Shown: piece by piece, positions 7,960-17,028 of the stretch | Position numbering within the stretch: position 1 is the stretch's first letter | How the letters are laid out: each line of letters begins with the position of its first letter | Assembly: GCA_035519675.1 (NCBI GenBank) | Contig: DATIWB010000100.1 | Coordinates: 94,218 to 158,217, forward strand | Direction of reading: 5' to 3' | DNA: 64,000 nt | From: RPRB01 sp035519675 | Lineage (GTDB): Bacteria; Myxococcota; Myxococcia; Myxococcales; Myxococcaceae | Position numbers and translations under genes: made by a program | The notes under the pieces: model-generated | The model's input: the letters and a program-made list of their open reading frames with translations, nothing else | Databases searched by the model: none | Told to the model about the DNA's origin: nothing

Positions 7960-8781
7960 ATGTTCGCCCGACTCCGACATCTCGTCCGCGCGCACCCGGT
8001 CCTCGCCTTCTACGCGCTCGCGTTCCCCCTCTCCTGGCGCGCCTACCTCATCGTGCTCTTCCACCCCGGTGGAGAGATGGGCCTCGACCCTTACGGTCCG
8101 CTGCTCGCGGCAGTGCTCGTCACCGCACTGGGGGGCGGAGTGGACGGACTCAAGACCTGGGCGCGGACACTGCTCCGCTGGCGCGCCGCCCCATCGCTCT
8201 ACGCCTTCGCCCTGCTCTTCCCGTTGCTGATCACGCTGCTGGGCATCGGGGCGAACGTCGCGCTCGGCGCCGTGCCCCCTTCCTCCGAGCGGTGGGCGGC
8301 GTGGCCGTCGCTCCTGGTCGTCTTCCCGCTGGTGATGATCCTCGGGGGCCCTCTGGGCGAGGAACCGGCCTGGCGCGGTTTCGCGCTGGTCCGCGTGGCG
8401 GAGGGACGCTCGATGCTCCAGGCGAGCCTGCGGGTGGGCGTGGTGTGGTTCGCCTGGCACCTGCCGCTGCTGCTCGCCCGGCCGGGCGAGGTGGTCCCCG
8501 GCCTCATCGGCATCATGTCCGCGTCGGTGGTGTTCGCCTGGCTGTACCAGGTGTCCGGCGGGGCGGTGCTTCTTCCGTTGCTGATGCACACCGCGCAGAA
8601 CACGTTCGGCGGCGAGTTCGCCGGACCGATGTTCGGCGGCGCCGACGCCACGCGGCTGTCCTGGCTCCGTGGCGGCCTGTACCTCGCGACCGCGATCGCC
8701 CTGGTCCTCCGTGACGCACGGCTCCGGGCCGCGCCCGCCCGCGACCTTCCGGGCGTCACCGCCCCGGCCAGCGCCGGCTGA
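7960..8781 (+). CDS. CPBP-family intramembrane metalloprotease
   Basis: A 273-residue membrane protein with about seven hydrophobic helices. It has the three conserved metal-site motifs of the CPBP/CAAX-protease (Abi, Rce1-like) family: EEPAWRGFAL (EExxxR), WFAWHLPLL (FxxxH) and LLMHTAQN (HxxxN). Members cleave substrates within the membrane, some conferring bacteriocin self-immunity. The substrate here is unknown. I chose the ATG at 7960 just before the first helix; in-frame ATGs at 7882 and 7912 are alternatives, and no clear ribosome site decides between them. Confidence 0.78.
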   Translation: MFARLRHLVRAHPVLAFYALAFPLSWRAYLIVLFHPGGEMGLDPYGPLLAAVLVTALGGGVDGLKTWARTLLRWRAAPSLYAFALLFPLLITLLGIGANVALGAVPPSSERWAAWPSLLVVFPLVMILGGPLGEEPAWRGFALVRVAEGRSMLQASLRVGVVWFAWHLPLLLARPGEVVPGLIGIMSASVVFAWLYQVSGGAVLLPLLMHTAQNTFGGEFAGPMFGGADATRLSWLRGGLYLATAIALVLRDARLRAAPARDLPGVTAPASAG

Positions 8782-8841
8782 CCGCGGCGGCAGCCGAGGC
8801 CCCCCGAGTGGCGCCTGGCCCCCGGCCGCGCTAAGCGAGAG

Positions 8842-9262
<421 letters not shown>

Positions 9263-9270
9263 TTTCTTTC

Positions 9271-9810
9271 TCAGCCGACGACGGGCAGCTGCACCAGCAG
9301 CACCCGGTCGCTCCCGTCGGTGCGGACCGCCTCCGGGTTCCGGACCTTCATCCGCGCGTTGGTCGAGGGCAGCCACAGGCCGACGAAGACGTTCACCGCG
9401 CGCGACTTCCATCCCGGCGGCAGGGTGAGGACGAACTCGTCCTGCACCACCTCCCCGGCTTTCCAGCGGCTGGTGGGGGCCCGCAGCGGGTGGTCCGCGT
9501 TGAGTCGCTCCCCGCGTCCCTCGGAGTCCTCGACGTGGACGAAGACCTGCCAGTCGTCGGTGGTGGGCTTGATGACCCGGAACACCAGCACCACCCGCGT
9601 CCCGTCTCCCACCGACAGCGAGGGAGGGGCGAAGGTGGCCCCCACCAGCTCGGCGAGGTCGCCCAGCACCGCGCCGTTCTTCACCGGAACAGGCTTCACC
9701 TGGGCCCGGGAGGACTGCGCCGCGGCGCCCGACTTCTCGGAGGTGGGCGCCTCGACGATGCAAGACGGGAGGATGCTGAGCAGGGAGAGGAGGGCGAACG
9801 CGCGGCGCAT
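9271..9810 (-). CDS. Predicted lipoprotein of unknown function
   Basis: A 179-residue protein with a lipoprotein signal (MRRAFALLSLLSILPSC), cysteine at position 17, so it is anchored in the envelope. The mature part looks like a single beta-sandwich domain (VVLVFRVIKPTTDDWQVFVH and VNVFVGLWLP). No family is recognised. Its stop is only five bases from the T-run of rnpB, which it converges on, so the two transcripts meet end to end. Confidence 0.65.
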   Translation of the reverse strand: MRRAFALLSLLSILPSCIVEAPTSEKSGAAAQSSRAQVKPVPVKNGAVLGDLAELVGATFAPPSLSVGDGTRVVLVFRVIKPTTDDWQVFVHVEDSEGRGERLNADHPLRAPTSRWKAGEVVQDEFVLTLPPGWKSRAVNVFVGLWLPSTNARMKVRNPEAVRTDGSDRVLLVQLPVVG

Positions 9811-9881
9811 GCGGTGGGGAGACTCTTAGCGCACAGACCGGGTGTCGACGGAAGCGTCAGTTGACGTAAGAGGGGCGCCTC

Positions 9882-11372
9882 ATGTCGCCGTTCCCGCTGC
9901 TGGCCCAGGTTCCCGCCCCGCCGCCCGAGCTGTTCCTCGGTCTCGACCTTCACCAGATCGAGCTCCTCGGGGGAGGTCTCCTCGTGGTCGTCGCGGCATC
10001 GGCCGCGCTCGCGATCCGGGCGGGCGCGCGTCGCCGGGCCGAGGCGCCCCCCCCTGCCCTATCCGAGCTGCCGGCCCCGCCGCCGGTCCGGCCGGAAGTC
10101 GTCCCCGGCCCGGACGAGGTGCGCGCCCGCGAGGAGGCCGCAACCGCTCGGGCCCGCGCCGAGGCGATCGCCCGCGAGCGGCGCGCCATCCAGGACGCGG
10201 CTCGCGCCGAGGCCGAGACCACCGAGCGCGCCCGGCTGGAAGCGGAGGCCCGGGAACTCAAGAAGAGCGAGGAGGAGGCGAAGCGCGAGGAGTACCGGGC
10301 GAAGAAGGCCGCCGAGGCCGAGGCCCGCGAGCGCCGCCTGCGCGAGGAGGCCGAGGGACGCCGACTTCGTGGCGAGGAGGAGGCCCGGGCCCGCGAGGCG
10401 GCGGAGGCTGCCCGGCTCCGTGCCGAGGAGGAGGCCCGGGCGCGCGCCGAGGCCGAGGCGGGGCGGACGCTGGCCGCGGGCCTGGCGCGCACGCGGGGCG
10501 AGGGCTTCATGGCCCGGCTCAACGGGCTCTTCTCCCGCGGCGCGGTGGTGGACGACAGCGTGCTCGCCCAGCTGGAGGAGATCCTCTTCTCCGCCGACAT
10601 CGGCGTCCGCACCGCGTCCGGGCTGGTGGATGCCGCCCGCGACCGGCTGAAGCGGCGCGAGCTGGGCGACGTGGGCCGGGTGAAGGGGCTGATCCGCTCC
10701 GAGGTCGAGCGGATGGTCTCGCTCCCGCGCCCCGCCTCGCTCGAGGGCGGCGGCCCGCCGCACGTGACCATGGTGGTGGGGGTGAACGGTTCCGGGAAGA
10801 CCACCACCATCGGCAAGCTGGCGGCGAAGCTGACCCGCGACGGCAAGAAGGTGGTCATCGCCGCCGGGGACACCTTCCGCGCCGCCGCCAGCGAGCAGCT
10901 GGACATCTGGGCCGAGCGCGCCCACGCCACCCTGGTCCGCGGGCCGGACGGCTCCGACCCCGGCGCGGTGGTGTTCGACGCGGTCAAGCGCGCGGTGGCC
11001 GAGGGCGCCGACGCGGTGCTGGTCGACACCGCCGGACGCCTCCACACCAAGACCCCGCTGATGGAGGAGCTGAAGAAGGTGAAGCGGGTCATCGCCAAGG
11101 CGCTGCCCGGCGCGCCGCACGAGGTGCTCCTCATCCTCGATGCCACCGTGGGCCAGAACGCCATCGCCCAGGCCAAGCAGTTCCAGGAGGCGGTGGGGGT
11201 GACCGGCATCGCGCTCACCAAGCTCGACGGCACCGCCAAGGGCGGGGTGGTCATCGGGATCAGCGACGAGCTGAAGATTCCGGTCACCTGGGTGGGGGTG
11301 GGCGAGAAGGTGGCGGACCTCCGGCCGTTCGATCCACACGAGTTCGTGGAGGCGCTGTTCCAGGCGGCGTGA
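9882..11372 (+). CDS. ftsY: Signal recognition particle receptor FtsY
   Basis: A 496-residue SRP-receptor GTPase that docks ribosome-SRP complexes at the inner membrane. Residues 26-46 form a membrane helix (LLGGGLLVVVAASAALAI). A highly charged Ala/Glu/Arg coiled-coil A-domain runs to about residue 200. The NG domain follows with G1 GVNGSGKTT, the GDTFRAAA motif, DTAGR, TKLDGTAKGG and the C-terminal GVGEKVADLRPF. A real N-terminal anchor helix is unlike E. coli FtsY, which binds the membrane peripherally. The downstream lipoprotein gene overlaps its stop by one base. Confidence 0.95.
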   Translation: MSPFPLLAQVPAPPPELFLGLDLHQIELLGGGLLVVVAASAALAIRAGARRRAEAPPPALSELPAPPPVRPEVVPGPDEVRAREEAATARARAEAIARERRAIQDAARAEAETTERARLEAEARELKKSEEEAKREEYRAKKAAEAEARERRLREEAEGRRLRGEEEARAREAAEAARLRAEEEARARAEAEAGRTLAAGLARTRGEGFMARLNGLFSRGAVVDDSVLAQLEEILFSADIGVRTASGLVDAARDRLKRRELGDVGRVKGLIRSEVERMVSLPRPASLEGGGPPHVTMVVGVNGSGKTTTIGKLAAKLTRDGKKVVIAAGDTFRAAASEQLDIWAERAHATLVRGPDGSDPGAVVFDAVKRAVAEGADAVLVDTAGRLHTKTPLMEELKKVKRVIAKALPGAPHEVLLILDATVGQNAIAQAKQFQEAVGVTGIALTKLDGTAKGGVVIGISDELKIPVTWVGVGEKVADLRPFDPHEFVEALFQAA

Positions 11373-11914
11373 TGCGGGGGCCCGTCGTCATCCCCCGCTG
11401 CTGGAGACGGCCTCCTGGCCGGCGGCTGGTCGTGGTCGGCGGCGCGTTCGCTCTCCTCGCCGCGTGCGCGGCCCCTCCGCCGCCCCCACCGGCCACCCCG
11501 GTCGCCCGCGCGCTCCCCGAGGGCTGCGGGGGTGACTTCGCCGGGCGCTGGGTGCTCGCCTCCGACCCCAGCTGGAGCTACCGCGCCAGCGACGATGGCG
11601 GCACGGTGGTGCTCGACGTCGAGCGCCACTGGGCGGACGGTGGCACGCCCGACCGGGCGAGCAGCGCTCGGGTGGTGCTCCGGCGCACCGCGAGCGGCCT
11701 CACCGGCGAGACGCGGGCGCCGCGGATGGGCGCCACGGGCCCGGGCTGCGAGGCCAGCCTCCCGGTGGAGCTCACCGGGTGCCCCGACGGGGGGCTCCTC
11801 CTGCGCACGGTGGAGCGCATGCGGGTGGACGGGCAGTGCGCGGCGGTGGACGCCTCACCGCCCGAGACGCGGAGCTACCTGCTGGTGCGGCCGCCCAGCG
11901 ACGCCGGGACCTGA
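11372..11914 (+). CDS. Predicted lipoprotein of unknown function, coupled to ftsY
   Basis: A 180-residue protein with a long arginine-rich N-region, hydrophobic core and lipobox FALLAACAAP, followed by a proline run (PPPPPPATP). The mature domain (about 110 residues) is likely a small beta-barrel (GRWVLASDPSW, GTVVLDVERHW, VLRRTASGLTGE). It has Cys residues near CGGDF, GPGCEA and LTGCPD that could form disulphides. The start ATG overlaps the ftsY stop (TGATG). No family is recognised. Confidence 0.6.
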   Translation: MRGPVVIPRCWRRPPGRRLVVVGGAFALLAACAAPPPPPPATPVARALPEGCGGDFAGRWVLASDPSWSYRASDDGGTVVLDVERHWADGGTPDRASSARVVLRRTASGLTGETRAPRMGATGPGCEASLPVELTGCPDGGLLLRTVERMRVDGQCAAVDASPPETRSYLLVRPPSDAGT

Positions 11915-12015
11915 GCCATCGCACGCGTTGCCCGAGCAGCGGTCCTGATCCGGCCCGCCAGCCCAAGGGCAGCGCGGGGGTGAGTGCGCGCTCGAGACCG
12001 AGAGGAGGTCGCCGC

Positions 12016-13533
12016 TCAGGCCGCGCGCTGCGCCGACGCTGCCGGCGCCACCGCCGGGGACAGCGCCCGGCGGTCCATGGAGCGGCCCTGGAAGAGGCTC
12101 ATCGCCCCGACGTACAGGAACCCCACCTGGAACAGCACCAGGAACGGCACCGACGTCCAGATGTGCGCGTCGATGGCGAACCAGAGCGCACCGGAGAAGT
12201 AGAGCCCGAAGCCCAGCTCGAGCAGCGGCATCATGCTCCGGGCGCCGCGGTAGCTCCGCTTCACCCTCGAGCGGATGCTCTTCCCCTCGCTGCCGGTCTT
12301 CGGCGTGCGGGCGAAGGCGCTCTGCTGGTTCAGCAGGGCCTCGATCACCGCCTTGGCGTTGTTGATCGCCAGCCCGATGCCCAGCGACATGATGAACGGT
12401 AGGTACTTCACCCGCTGCCAGCCGGTGAGCCCCAGCTCGCTCTGGGTGGCCACGTAGAAGAAGCACACCGAGGCGGTGGCCGCGAGGCAGAACGGCAGGT
12501 CGAGGAAGAGCGTCGAGTACATGCCGTGGTTGAAGCGCACCACCATCGACAGCGGCATCAGCACCGACAGCAGCACCATCAGGAGGTAGGCGATGTTGTT
12601 GGTGAGGTGGAAGAACGCCTCGCGCTTCACCGCGAACGGCTGGTTCGACCGGAGGATGGTGGGGAGCAGCTTCCGGGCGGTCTGGATCGAGCCCTTGGCC
12701 CAGCGGTGCTGCTGGCTCTTGAAGGCGTTCATGTCCACCGGGACCTCGGCGGGGGACACCACCTCGGGCAGGAAGATGAACTGCCAGCCCTTGAGCTGGG
12801 CGCGGTAGCTCAGGTCCAGGTCCTCGGTGAGCGTGTCGTGCTGCCAGCCGCCCGCGTCACCGATGGTGGAGCGGCGCCAGATGCCGGCGGTGCCGTTGAA
12901 GTTGAAGAAACAGCCGGAGCGGTTCCGCGCGGTGTGCTCGATGATGAAGTGGCCGTCGAGGAAGATGCTCTGGGCCTGGGTGAGGATGGAGAACTCGCGG
13001 TTCAGGTGGCCCCAGCGCACCTGCACCATGCCCACCTTCGGGTCGGCGAAGAAGGGCACGGTGCGCGTCAGGAAGTCCGGGGCCGGGACGAAGTCCGCGT
13101 CGAACACCGCGACGTACTCGCCCTTGGCCGTCAGGAGCCCGTGCTCCAGCGCGCCGGCCTTGAAGCCCTTGCGGTTGGTCCGGTGGATGTAGGTGACGTC
13201 CTGTCCCGCGCGGCGGTGGCGCTCCACGGCGGCGCGGGCGATGCCGCAGGTCTCGTCCGTGGAATCGTCCAGGACCTGGATCTCGAGCAGCTCGCGCGGG
13301 TACTCGATCCGGCAGACGGCCTCGATCAGCCGCTCCACCACGTACATCTCGTTGAACACCGGCAGCTGGATGGTCACCCGCGGCAGCTGGGCCAGGTTGC
13401 CGTTGGGCGTCGGGATCTTGAACTTGTGCCGGTAGTACAGGAACGCCATCCGGTAGCGGTGAGAGCCGTAGACGGCGAGCACGCAGAGGACGGCGAAGTA
13501 CACGCCCAGGAATACGATCTCGACGCTGGTCAT
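12016..13533 (-). CDS. Membrane-bound family 2 glycosyltransferase, CESA/CslA-like
   Basis: A 505-residue processive-type glycosyltransferase. One N-terminal membrane helix (residues 4-25) precedes the catalytic domain with VLDDSTDET, the donor-binding DADF, FNGTAGIWRR, TEDLDLSYRAQLKGW (TED base) and QQHRWAKGS (the QxxRW motif of cellulose and glucomannan synthases). Four or five C-terminal helices follow. Enzymes of this layout polymerise beta-linked hexans and export them. The closest named type by motif is CslA-like glucomannan 4-beta-mannosyltransferase, but sugar and product cannot be told. The ATG at 13531-13533 was chosen; frames open further upstream run through the anti-sigma gene region. 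It has its own promoter (13591-13619). Confidence 0.88.
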   Translation of the reverse strand: MTSVEIVFLGVYFAVLCVLAVYGSHRYRMAFLYYRHKFKIPTPNGNLAQLPRVTIQLPVFNEMYVVERLIEAVCRIEYPRELLEIQVLDDSTDETCGIARAAVERHRRAGQDVTYIHRTNRKGFKAGALEHGLLTAKGEYVAVFDADFVPAPDFLTRTVPFFADPKVGMVQVRWGHLNREFSILTQAQSIFLDGHFIIEHTARNRSGCFFNFNGTAGIWRRSTIGDAGGWQHDTLTEDLDLSYRAQLKGWQFIFLPEVVSPAEVPVDMNAFKSQQHRWAKGSIQTARKLLPTILRSNQPFAVKREAFFHLTNNIAYLLMVLLSVLMPLSMVVRFNHGMYSTLFLDLPFCLAATASVCFFYVATQSELGLTGWQRVKYLPFIMSLGIGLAINNAKAVIEALLNQQSAFARTPKTGSEGKSIRSRVKRSYRGARSMMPLLELGFGLYFSGALWFAIDAHIWTSVPFLVLFQVGFLYVGAMSLFQGRSMDRRALSPAVAPAASAQRAA

Positions 13534-13590
13534 CTCTGGCGCTGGCCCCTGGTCCCCACGCCCGAGTGTCCGGTTCCGGGGCGGCGCGGC

Positions 13591-13619
13591 ACAATAGGAA
13601 TGTGACCCCCTGGTGTCAA
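13591..13619 (-). promoter_or_regulatory. Strong sigma-70-type promoter of the glycosyltransferase gene
   Basis: On the minus strand, TTGACA (13614-13619, all six consensus bases) and TATTGT (13591-13596, four of six) are exactly 17 bases apart. Transcription should start near 13584, leaving a leader of about 50 bases. It lies in an unusually AT-rich pocket of the 176-base gap. Confidence 0.65.
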
Positions 13620-13654
13620 ACGATTCCGACCACTTACAAACACCTCGATGGCGG

Positions 13655-13671
13655 CTGACACGCCGTGTCAG
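13655..13671. promoter_or_regulatory. 17-base inverted repeat upstream of the glycosyltransferase promoter
   Basis: CTGACACG, one central C, CGTGTCAG: perfect 8-base arms. The centre is about 79 bases upstream of the predicted transcription start, a typical place for an activator. The -35 region itself carries a half-site-like TTGACAC. Probably an operator for a dimeric regulator of exopolysaccharide production; the regulator is unknown. Confidence 0.5.
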
Positions 13672-13709
13672 TGAAAGCGACAACTTGAGACCGCCCCGGC
13701 GGTCCGGGC

Positions 13710-14240
13710 TCAGAAGTGGTGGAGGATCGTGTACTGCGCTGCCGGAGGGTCCTTCCCCACGCGCACCTCGGCCACCAGGTCGGGGTCGAGCTGCGCGTAG
13801 TCCCGCTGGCAGGCCAGGTAGACCGCACCCCGTCGGGCATCGAACGGCGCGTCCTCCACGTGAGCGAGCACGGTGCCACTGGCGAGCGAGCGGAGGGTGA
13901 CCTCCACCTTGGCTCCGGTGCCCAAGGCGAGACCCCCGAGCACGTGCACCGCGAGATCGGCGCTCGCCGGAAAGTGGAAGTCGCTGGTCTGTCCGGGGGC
14001 GATGGGGTTCTCGAAGATGCGGACGCCGGCGCGGGCCAGTCCCTCCAGACGGGCTGGCCGCACCACCGGCGGGATCATCGTGCGCAGCGCCTCCGCGGTC
14101 GCCGCCACCCGGCTGGCGACGCCGGAGCACACCTCGCACCCGAAGACGTGCTCCTCGACGGACGACGCCGCGGCCTCGTCCAGGTCGCGGACCCACCAGT
14201 CCACGAGGGTCTCCCAGGAGAGCGGTGACGCGCAGCTCAT
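13710..14240 (-). CDS. Zinc-finger anti-sigma-factor-like protein
   Basis: A 176-residue protein. The N-terminus has the anti-sigma zinc-finger pattern EEHVFGCEVC (HxxxCxxC) in a helical domain (TLVDWWVRDLDEAAASSV) that in this family wraps its cognate sigma factor. The remaining 110 residues look like a beta-rich domain (FHFPASADLAVHVLGGL, VEVTLRSLASGTVLAHVE). No membrane helix is visible, so it is probably cytoplasmic and may itself sense a signal through the finger or the beta domain. It overlaps the sigma gene upstream by ATGA, supporting a sigma/anti-sigma pair. Confidence 0.72.
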   Translation of the reverse strand: MSCASPLSWETLVDWWVRDLDEAAASSVEEHVFGCEVCSGVASRVAATAEALRTMIPPVVRPARLEGLARAGVRIFENPIAPGQTSDFHFPASADLAVHVLGGLALGTGAKVEVTLRSLASGTVLAHVEDAPFDARRGAVYLACQRDYAQLDPDLVAEVRVGKDPPAAQYTILHHF

Positions 14241-14797
14241 GCACCCTCCCGGACCGGAGCGTCGAGGCAGGCGCGGAGCGCAGCCAGGGCGCGGTGGCGG
14301 ATGACGCGGACGTTGCCCCGGGTGAGCGCGAGGCGGCTGGCAACCTCGTCACTCTCCAGCTCCTCGTGGAAGGAGAGCTCGAGGACCCGGCGCGCACGGT
14401 CGCCCAGCGCGCCGAGGCAACGCAGCAGCACCGCCGCATTCACCGGATCCCGGGGGGTCTCGGTGCCCGCGGCGGCCACCAGCACCTCGTCGGCGGCCGG
14501 CTCGGCACGCCGGTCCAGCTCCCGCAGACGCAGCACCGCGTTCCGGCACGTGCCGAGAACGAAGCGCACCAGCTGCTCGGGCTCCCGCACCCGTTCCTCG
14601 CGGGCAGCCTGGAGGACGGCCAGGAGCACCGTCTGGACCAGGTCGCGGGCCCGATCCTCGTCGCGGAGGTGGCGCAGGCCGTAGAGCCGGATGCGGGGCG
14701 CGTAGCGGCGGCAAAGCGCGCGCTCCGCCTCGCGGAGACCGGCGCCTCCTCGGGCGATTGCCGCGAGCAGCGCGGCGTCGGACGCCTCGGCCCTCAT
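14237..14797 (-). CDS. ECF-type RNA polymerase sigma factor
   Basis: A 186-residue sigma-70-family protein. Region 2 is seen as RYAPRIRLYGLRHLRD, then ARDLVQTVLLAVLQAA and VRFVLGTCRNAVLRL. Region 4 is seen as LELSFHEELESDEVASRL and GNVRVIRHRALAAL (helix-turn-helix for the -35 element). No region 1 or 3 domain is present, as in ECF sigmas. I chose the ATG at 14795-14797; an in-frame upstream start would add 18 residues. It is coupled to the anti-sigma gene by ATGA. Target promoters are unknown. Confidence 0.85.
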   Translation of the reverse strand: MRAEASDAALLAAIARGGAGLREAERALCRRYAPRIRLYGLRHLRDEDRARDLVQTVLLAVLQAAREERVREPEQLVRFVLGTCRNAVLRLRELDRRAEPAADEVLVAAAGTETPRDPVNAAVLLRCLGALGDRARRVLELSFHEELESDEVASRLALTRGNVRVIRHRALAALRACLDAPVREGA

Positions 14798-14834
14798 CGG
14801 CAGAGGACGGTACCACCGCGCCGGGACCGCCGCG

Positions 14835-15563
14835 TCAGCCGCCGAGTGCATCTGCCAGCGCGAGGAGCGCCCGGCCGCCGTCCCCCTCGTGGGAGCTGCC
14901 GTGCATCAGCCCCAGGACCCCCGGTTCGAGCCTGGAGAGCTTCTCCAGCAACGGCCGGACGTGGGGACCCCGGACCAGGTAGGGAACGGCCTCCTGCATC
15001 GCCAGCGCCGGCCCGAGAACGTCCGACGTGCTCAGCGGCGGGACGTCGGCACCGCCCGCGGTGAACAGGTCCCCGCAGAGGAGCGTCCGGCTGCCCGGCT
15101 CGAACAGGAGACCGCTCTCCCAGCCGTGGGGCAGGTGCGGGGTGTCGATCCACCGTACCGACCGCCGGCCGACTGACAGCTCCTCTCCGTCGGCCAGGGC
15201 GCGGGCGGGACGGGCTGCCACGTCGTTCACCGACACCATCGCCGCGGTGACGCTGCACACCGGCTCGGCTCGGGGCGCCACGGCCAGCCAGTCGTTCAGG
15301 GACCCACACTCGTCCGCTTCGTAGTGGGAGAAGGAGACGTACCGGAGCCGGCCCGCGTCGCCGAGCACGTGGGCCACCGCCTCGCGCACCAGCGGGAACA
15401 GCCTTCGAAGGCCGGTGTGAAAGAGCAGCGGCGACTCGTCCTCGATGAGGAACTGGTTGAAGGTGAAGCCCCCGGGGATGACCGGGACCGGGGTGCTGAT
15501 GCGGTAGATGCCGTCCGCGATCTCGTCGACGCGGGTTCCCGATTCGGAATTGACGATGGCCAT
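14835..15563 (-). CDS. Metallo-beta-lactamase-fold protein of the ODP (di-iron oxygen-binding) type
   Basis: A 242-residue MBL-fold protein. The first metal motif is SHYEADECG (HxExD) rather than the usual HxHxDH, as in flavodiiron/ODP proteins. Further ligand regions are TPHLPHGWESG, LCGDLFTAGG and MHGSSHEGD. ODP-type proteins carry a di-iron centre and act in oxygen or NO reduction or sensing. Here there is no flavodoxin partner domain, so it may be a sensor or an enzyme using a separate donor. It lies 37 bases upstream of the ECF sigma gene on the same strand and may share its transcript. Confidence 0.78.
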   Translation of the reverse strand: MAIVNSESGTRVDEIADGIYRISTPVPVIPGGFTFNQFLIEDESPLLFHTGLRRLFPLVREAVAHVLGDAGRLRYVSFSHYEADECGSLNDWLAVAPRAEPVCSVTAAMVSVNDVAARPARALADGEELSVGRRSVRWIDTPHLPHGWESGLLFEPGSRTLLCGDLFTAGGADVPPLSTSDVLGPALAMQEAVPYLVRGPHVRPLLEKLSRLEPGVLGLMHGSSHEGDGGRALLALADALGG

Positions 15564-15650
15564 GGGTCGGTGCGGTTCCTCCGCCTCGACGTACCGGGTC
15601 GCCCCGGAGCGTTACAGCGCCCTGATCTCCGGGCCCGGCCCGACCAGGGC

Positions 15651-16928
15651 TCAGCGCGCGGCGGCCTTCTGCCCCGGCCCGCGGGAATGGGAATGGAGGA
15701 AGTCGAGCGCGGCGCGCAGCTGCGGATCGGCGACCTTCTGGCTCACCTCCCAGGCCGGCTGCGGGGGGAGCCGGCGCGCGGTGTCGGCGGTGCCGGCGTC
15801 GGGGTTCCGGAAGTGCCGCCGGAGGTCCTTCTCCCGCAGCTCCCGCGCGGTGCCCTCGGCGGGGACGAGGAAGTCGGGCTCGATGCCCCGCTCCTGGATG
15901 CTTCGTCCCTTGGGGGTGTAGTAGCGGGCGATGGTGAGCTTGAGGCCGCTGCCATCCTCGAGCTCGATGACCGTCTGCACCGAGCCCTTCCCGAAGGTCT
16001 GGGTTCCCAGCACCGTGGCCCGGCCATGGTCCTGCAGCGCGCCGGCCACCACCTCCGAGGCCGAGGCGCTCCCGGCGTTGACCAGGACCACCATCGGATA
16101 GTCGGGCTCGGTGCCCGGGTCCTTGCTCCTCTCCTCGGTGAGGCTCCGCCCCGCGCGTCCCTTGGTGGTCACGATGGGGAGGCGGCCCGGCAGGAACCGG
16201 TCGCTGACCGCGACCGCCTGGTCGAGCAGCCCACCGGGGTTGTTCCGCAGGTCGAGCACCAGGCCGGACAGCTCACGCCCGCCGTTCTCGGTGCGGAGCC
16301 GGTCCAGCTCGCGCTTGAGGCTGGCGTCGGTGCGCTCCTGGAAGTTCTTGAGCCGCACCCAGCCGATGCCTCCGTAGAGCGCCCCCTGCACGGAGACGAT
16401 GCGGACGTGGTCGCGGAGGAGGACGATGTCCTGAGGCTGCTGGAAGCCGGCCCGCATCAGGGTGAGCGTGACCCGCTGCCCGGCCGGGCCGCGCATCCTG
16501 GCGCCGGCCCGGGCCACGTCCATCCCCGCGGTGCTCTCGCCGTCGATGGCGAGGATCTCGTCGCCGGGCTGGATGCCGGCCCGAGCCGCCGGGGTGTCGT
16601 CCAGCGGTGAGACCACCACCAGGGCGTCGCCGCGCTTCACCACGTCCAGCCCCAGGCCGCCGAACTCGCCCGAGGTGTCGATCTTCATCTCCTTGAAGAT
16701 CTCCGGGGGCATGAAGACGGTGTGCGGGTCGAGGGTCTCCAGCATCCCGCGGATCGCGCCGTAGACCAGCTGCCGCTCGTCCACCTTCTCCACGTAGTTG
16801 TTCTGCACGTAGCTGAGCACCCGGGCGAAGAGCTCGAGCTGCCGGTAGGTGGCGTCGTCCGGAGCGGGCGCCGGGGCGGGGGCAGCGGCCAGGGTGGTCA
16901 GCAGGAGCAGCGGAGAGAGAACGTTCAC
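15651..16928 (-). CDS. ctpA: Carboxy-terminal processing protease, S41 family
   Basis: A 425-residue periplasmic serine protease. A signal peptide (VNVLSPLLLLTTLAAAP) precedes an N-terminal helical domain, a PDZ domain (about 95-180, with GLGLDVV and GIQPGDEILAIDGE), and the S41 core with LDLRNNPGGLL, the catalytic serine in NAGSASASEVVAGAL and the lysine in TFGKGSVQT. CtpA-type proteases trim or degrade envelope proteins such as peptidoglycan hydrolases and lipoproteins. I chose the GTG at 16926-16928 because the signal peptide starts there. An in-frame ATG at 16995-16997 would add 23 arginine-rich residues and would begin inside the divergent regulatory region. Confidence 0.9.
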   Translation of the reverse strand: MNVLSPLLLLTTLAAAPAPAPAPDDATYRQLELFARVLSYVQNNYVEKVDERQLVYGAIRGMLETLDPHTVFMPPEIFKEMKIDTSGEFGGLGLDVVKRGDALVVVSPLDDTPAARAGIQPGDEILAIDGESTAGMDVARAGARMRGPAGQRVTLTLMRAGFQQPQDIVLLRDHVRIVSVQGALYGGIGWVRLKNFQERTDASLKRELDRLRTENGGRELSGLVLDLRNNPGGLLDQAVAVSDRFLPGRLPIVTTKGRAGRSLTEERSKDPGTEPDYPMVVLVNAGSASASEVVAGALQDHGRATVLGTQTFGKGSVQTVIELEDGSGLKLTIARYYTPKGRSIQERGIEPDFLVPAEGTARELREKDLRRHFRNPDAGTADTARRLPPQPAWEVSQKVADPQLRAALDFLHSHSRGPGQKAAAR

Positions 16929-17006
16929 GGGGTGTGCCCGGCGGAGCGTAGCCCGCCCCGGCCCGGGGAGGCGAATCCCGGGGAGGGCGCTGGACATTCA
17001 TTACGT

Positions 17007-17023
17007 ATTCGTAGTATCCGAAT
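17007..17023. promoter_or_regulatory. Inverted repeat and -10-like box before the MarR gene
   Basis: ATTCG, 7 bases, CGAAT: perfect 5-base arms in an AT-rich patch just before the regulator gene. It encloses TAGTAT (17012-17017), a good -10-like box. A MarR dimer bound here would block its own promoter. The ATG follows only 11 bases after the box with no ribosome site, so the mRNA may be nearly leaderless. Confidence 0.5.
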
Positions 17024-17028
17024 CCGGC

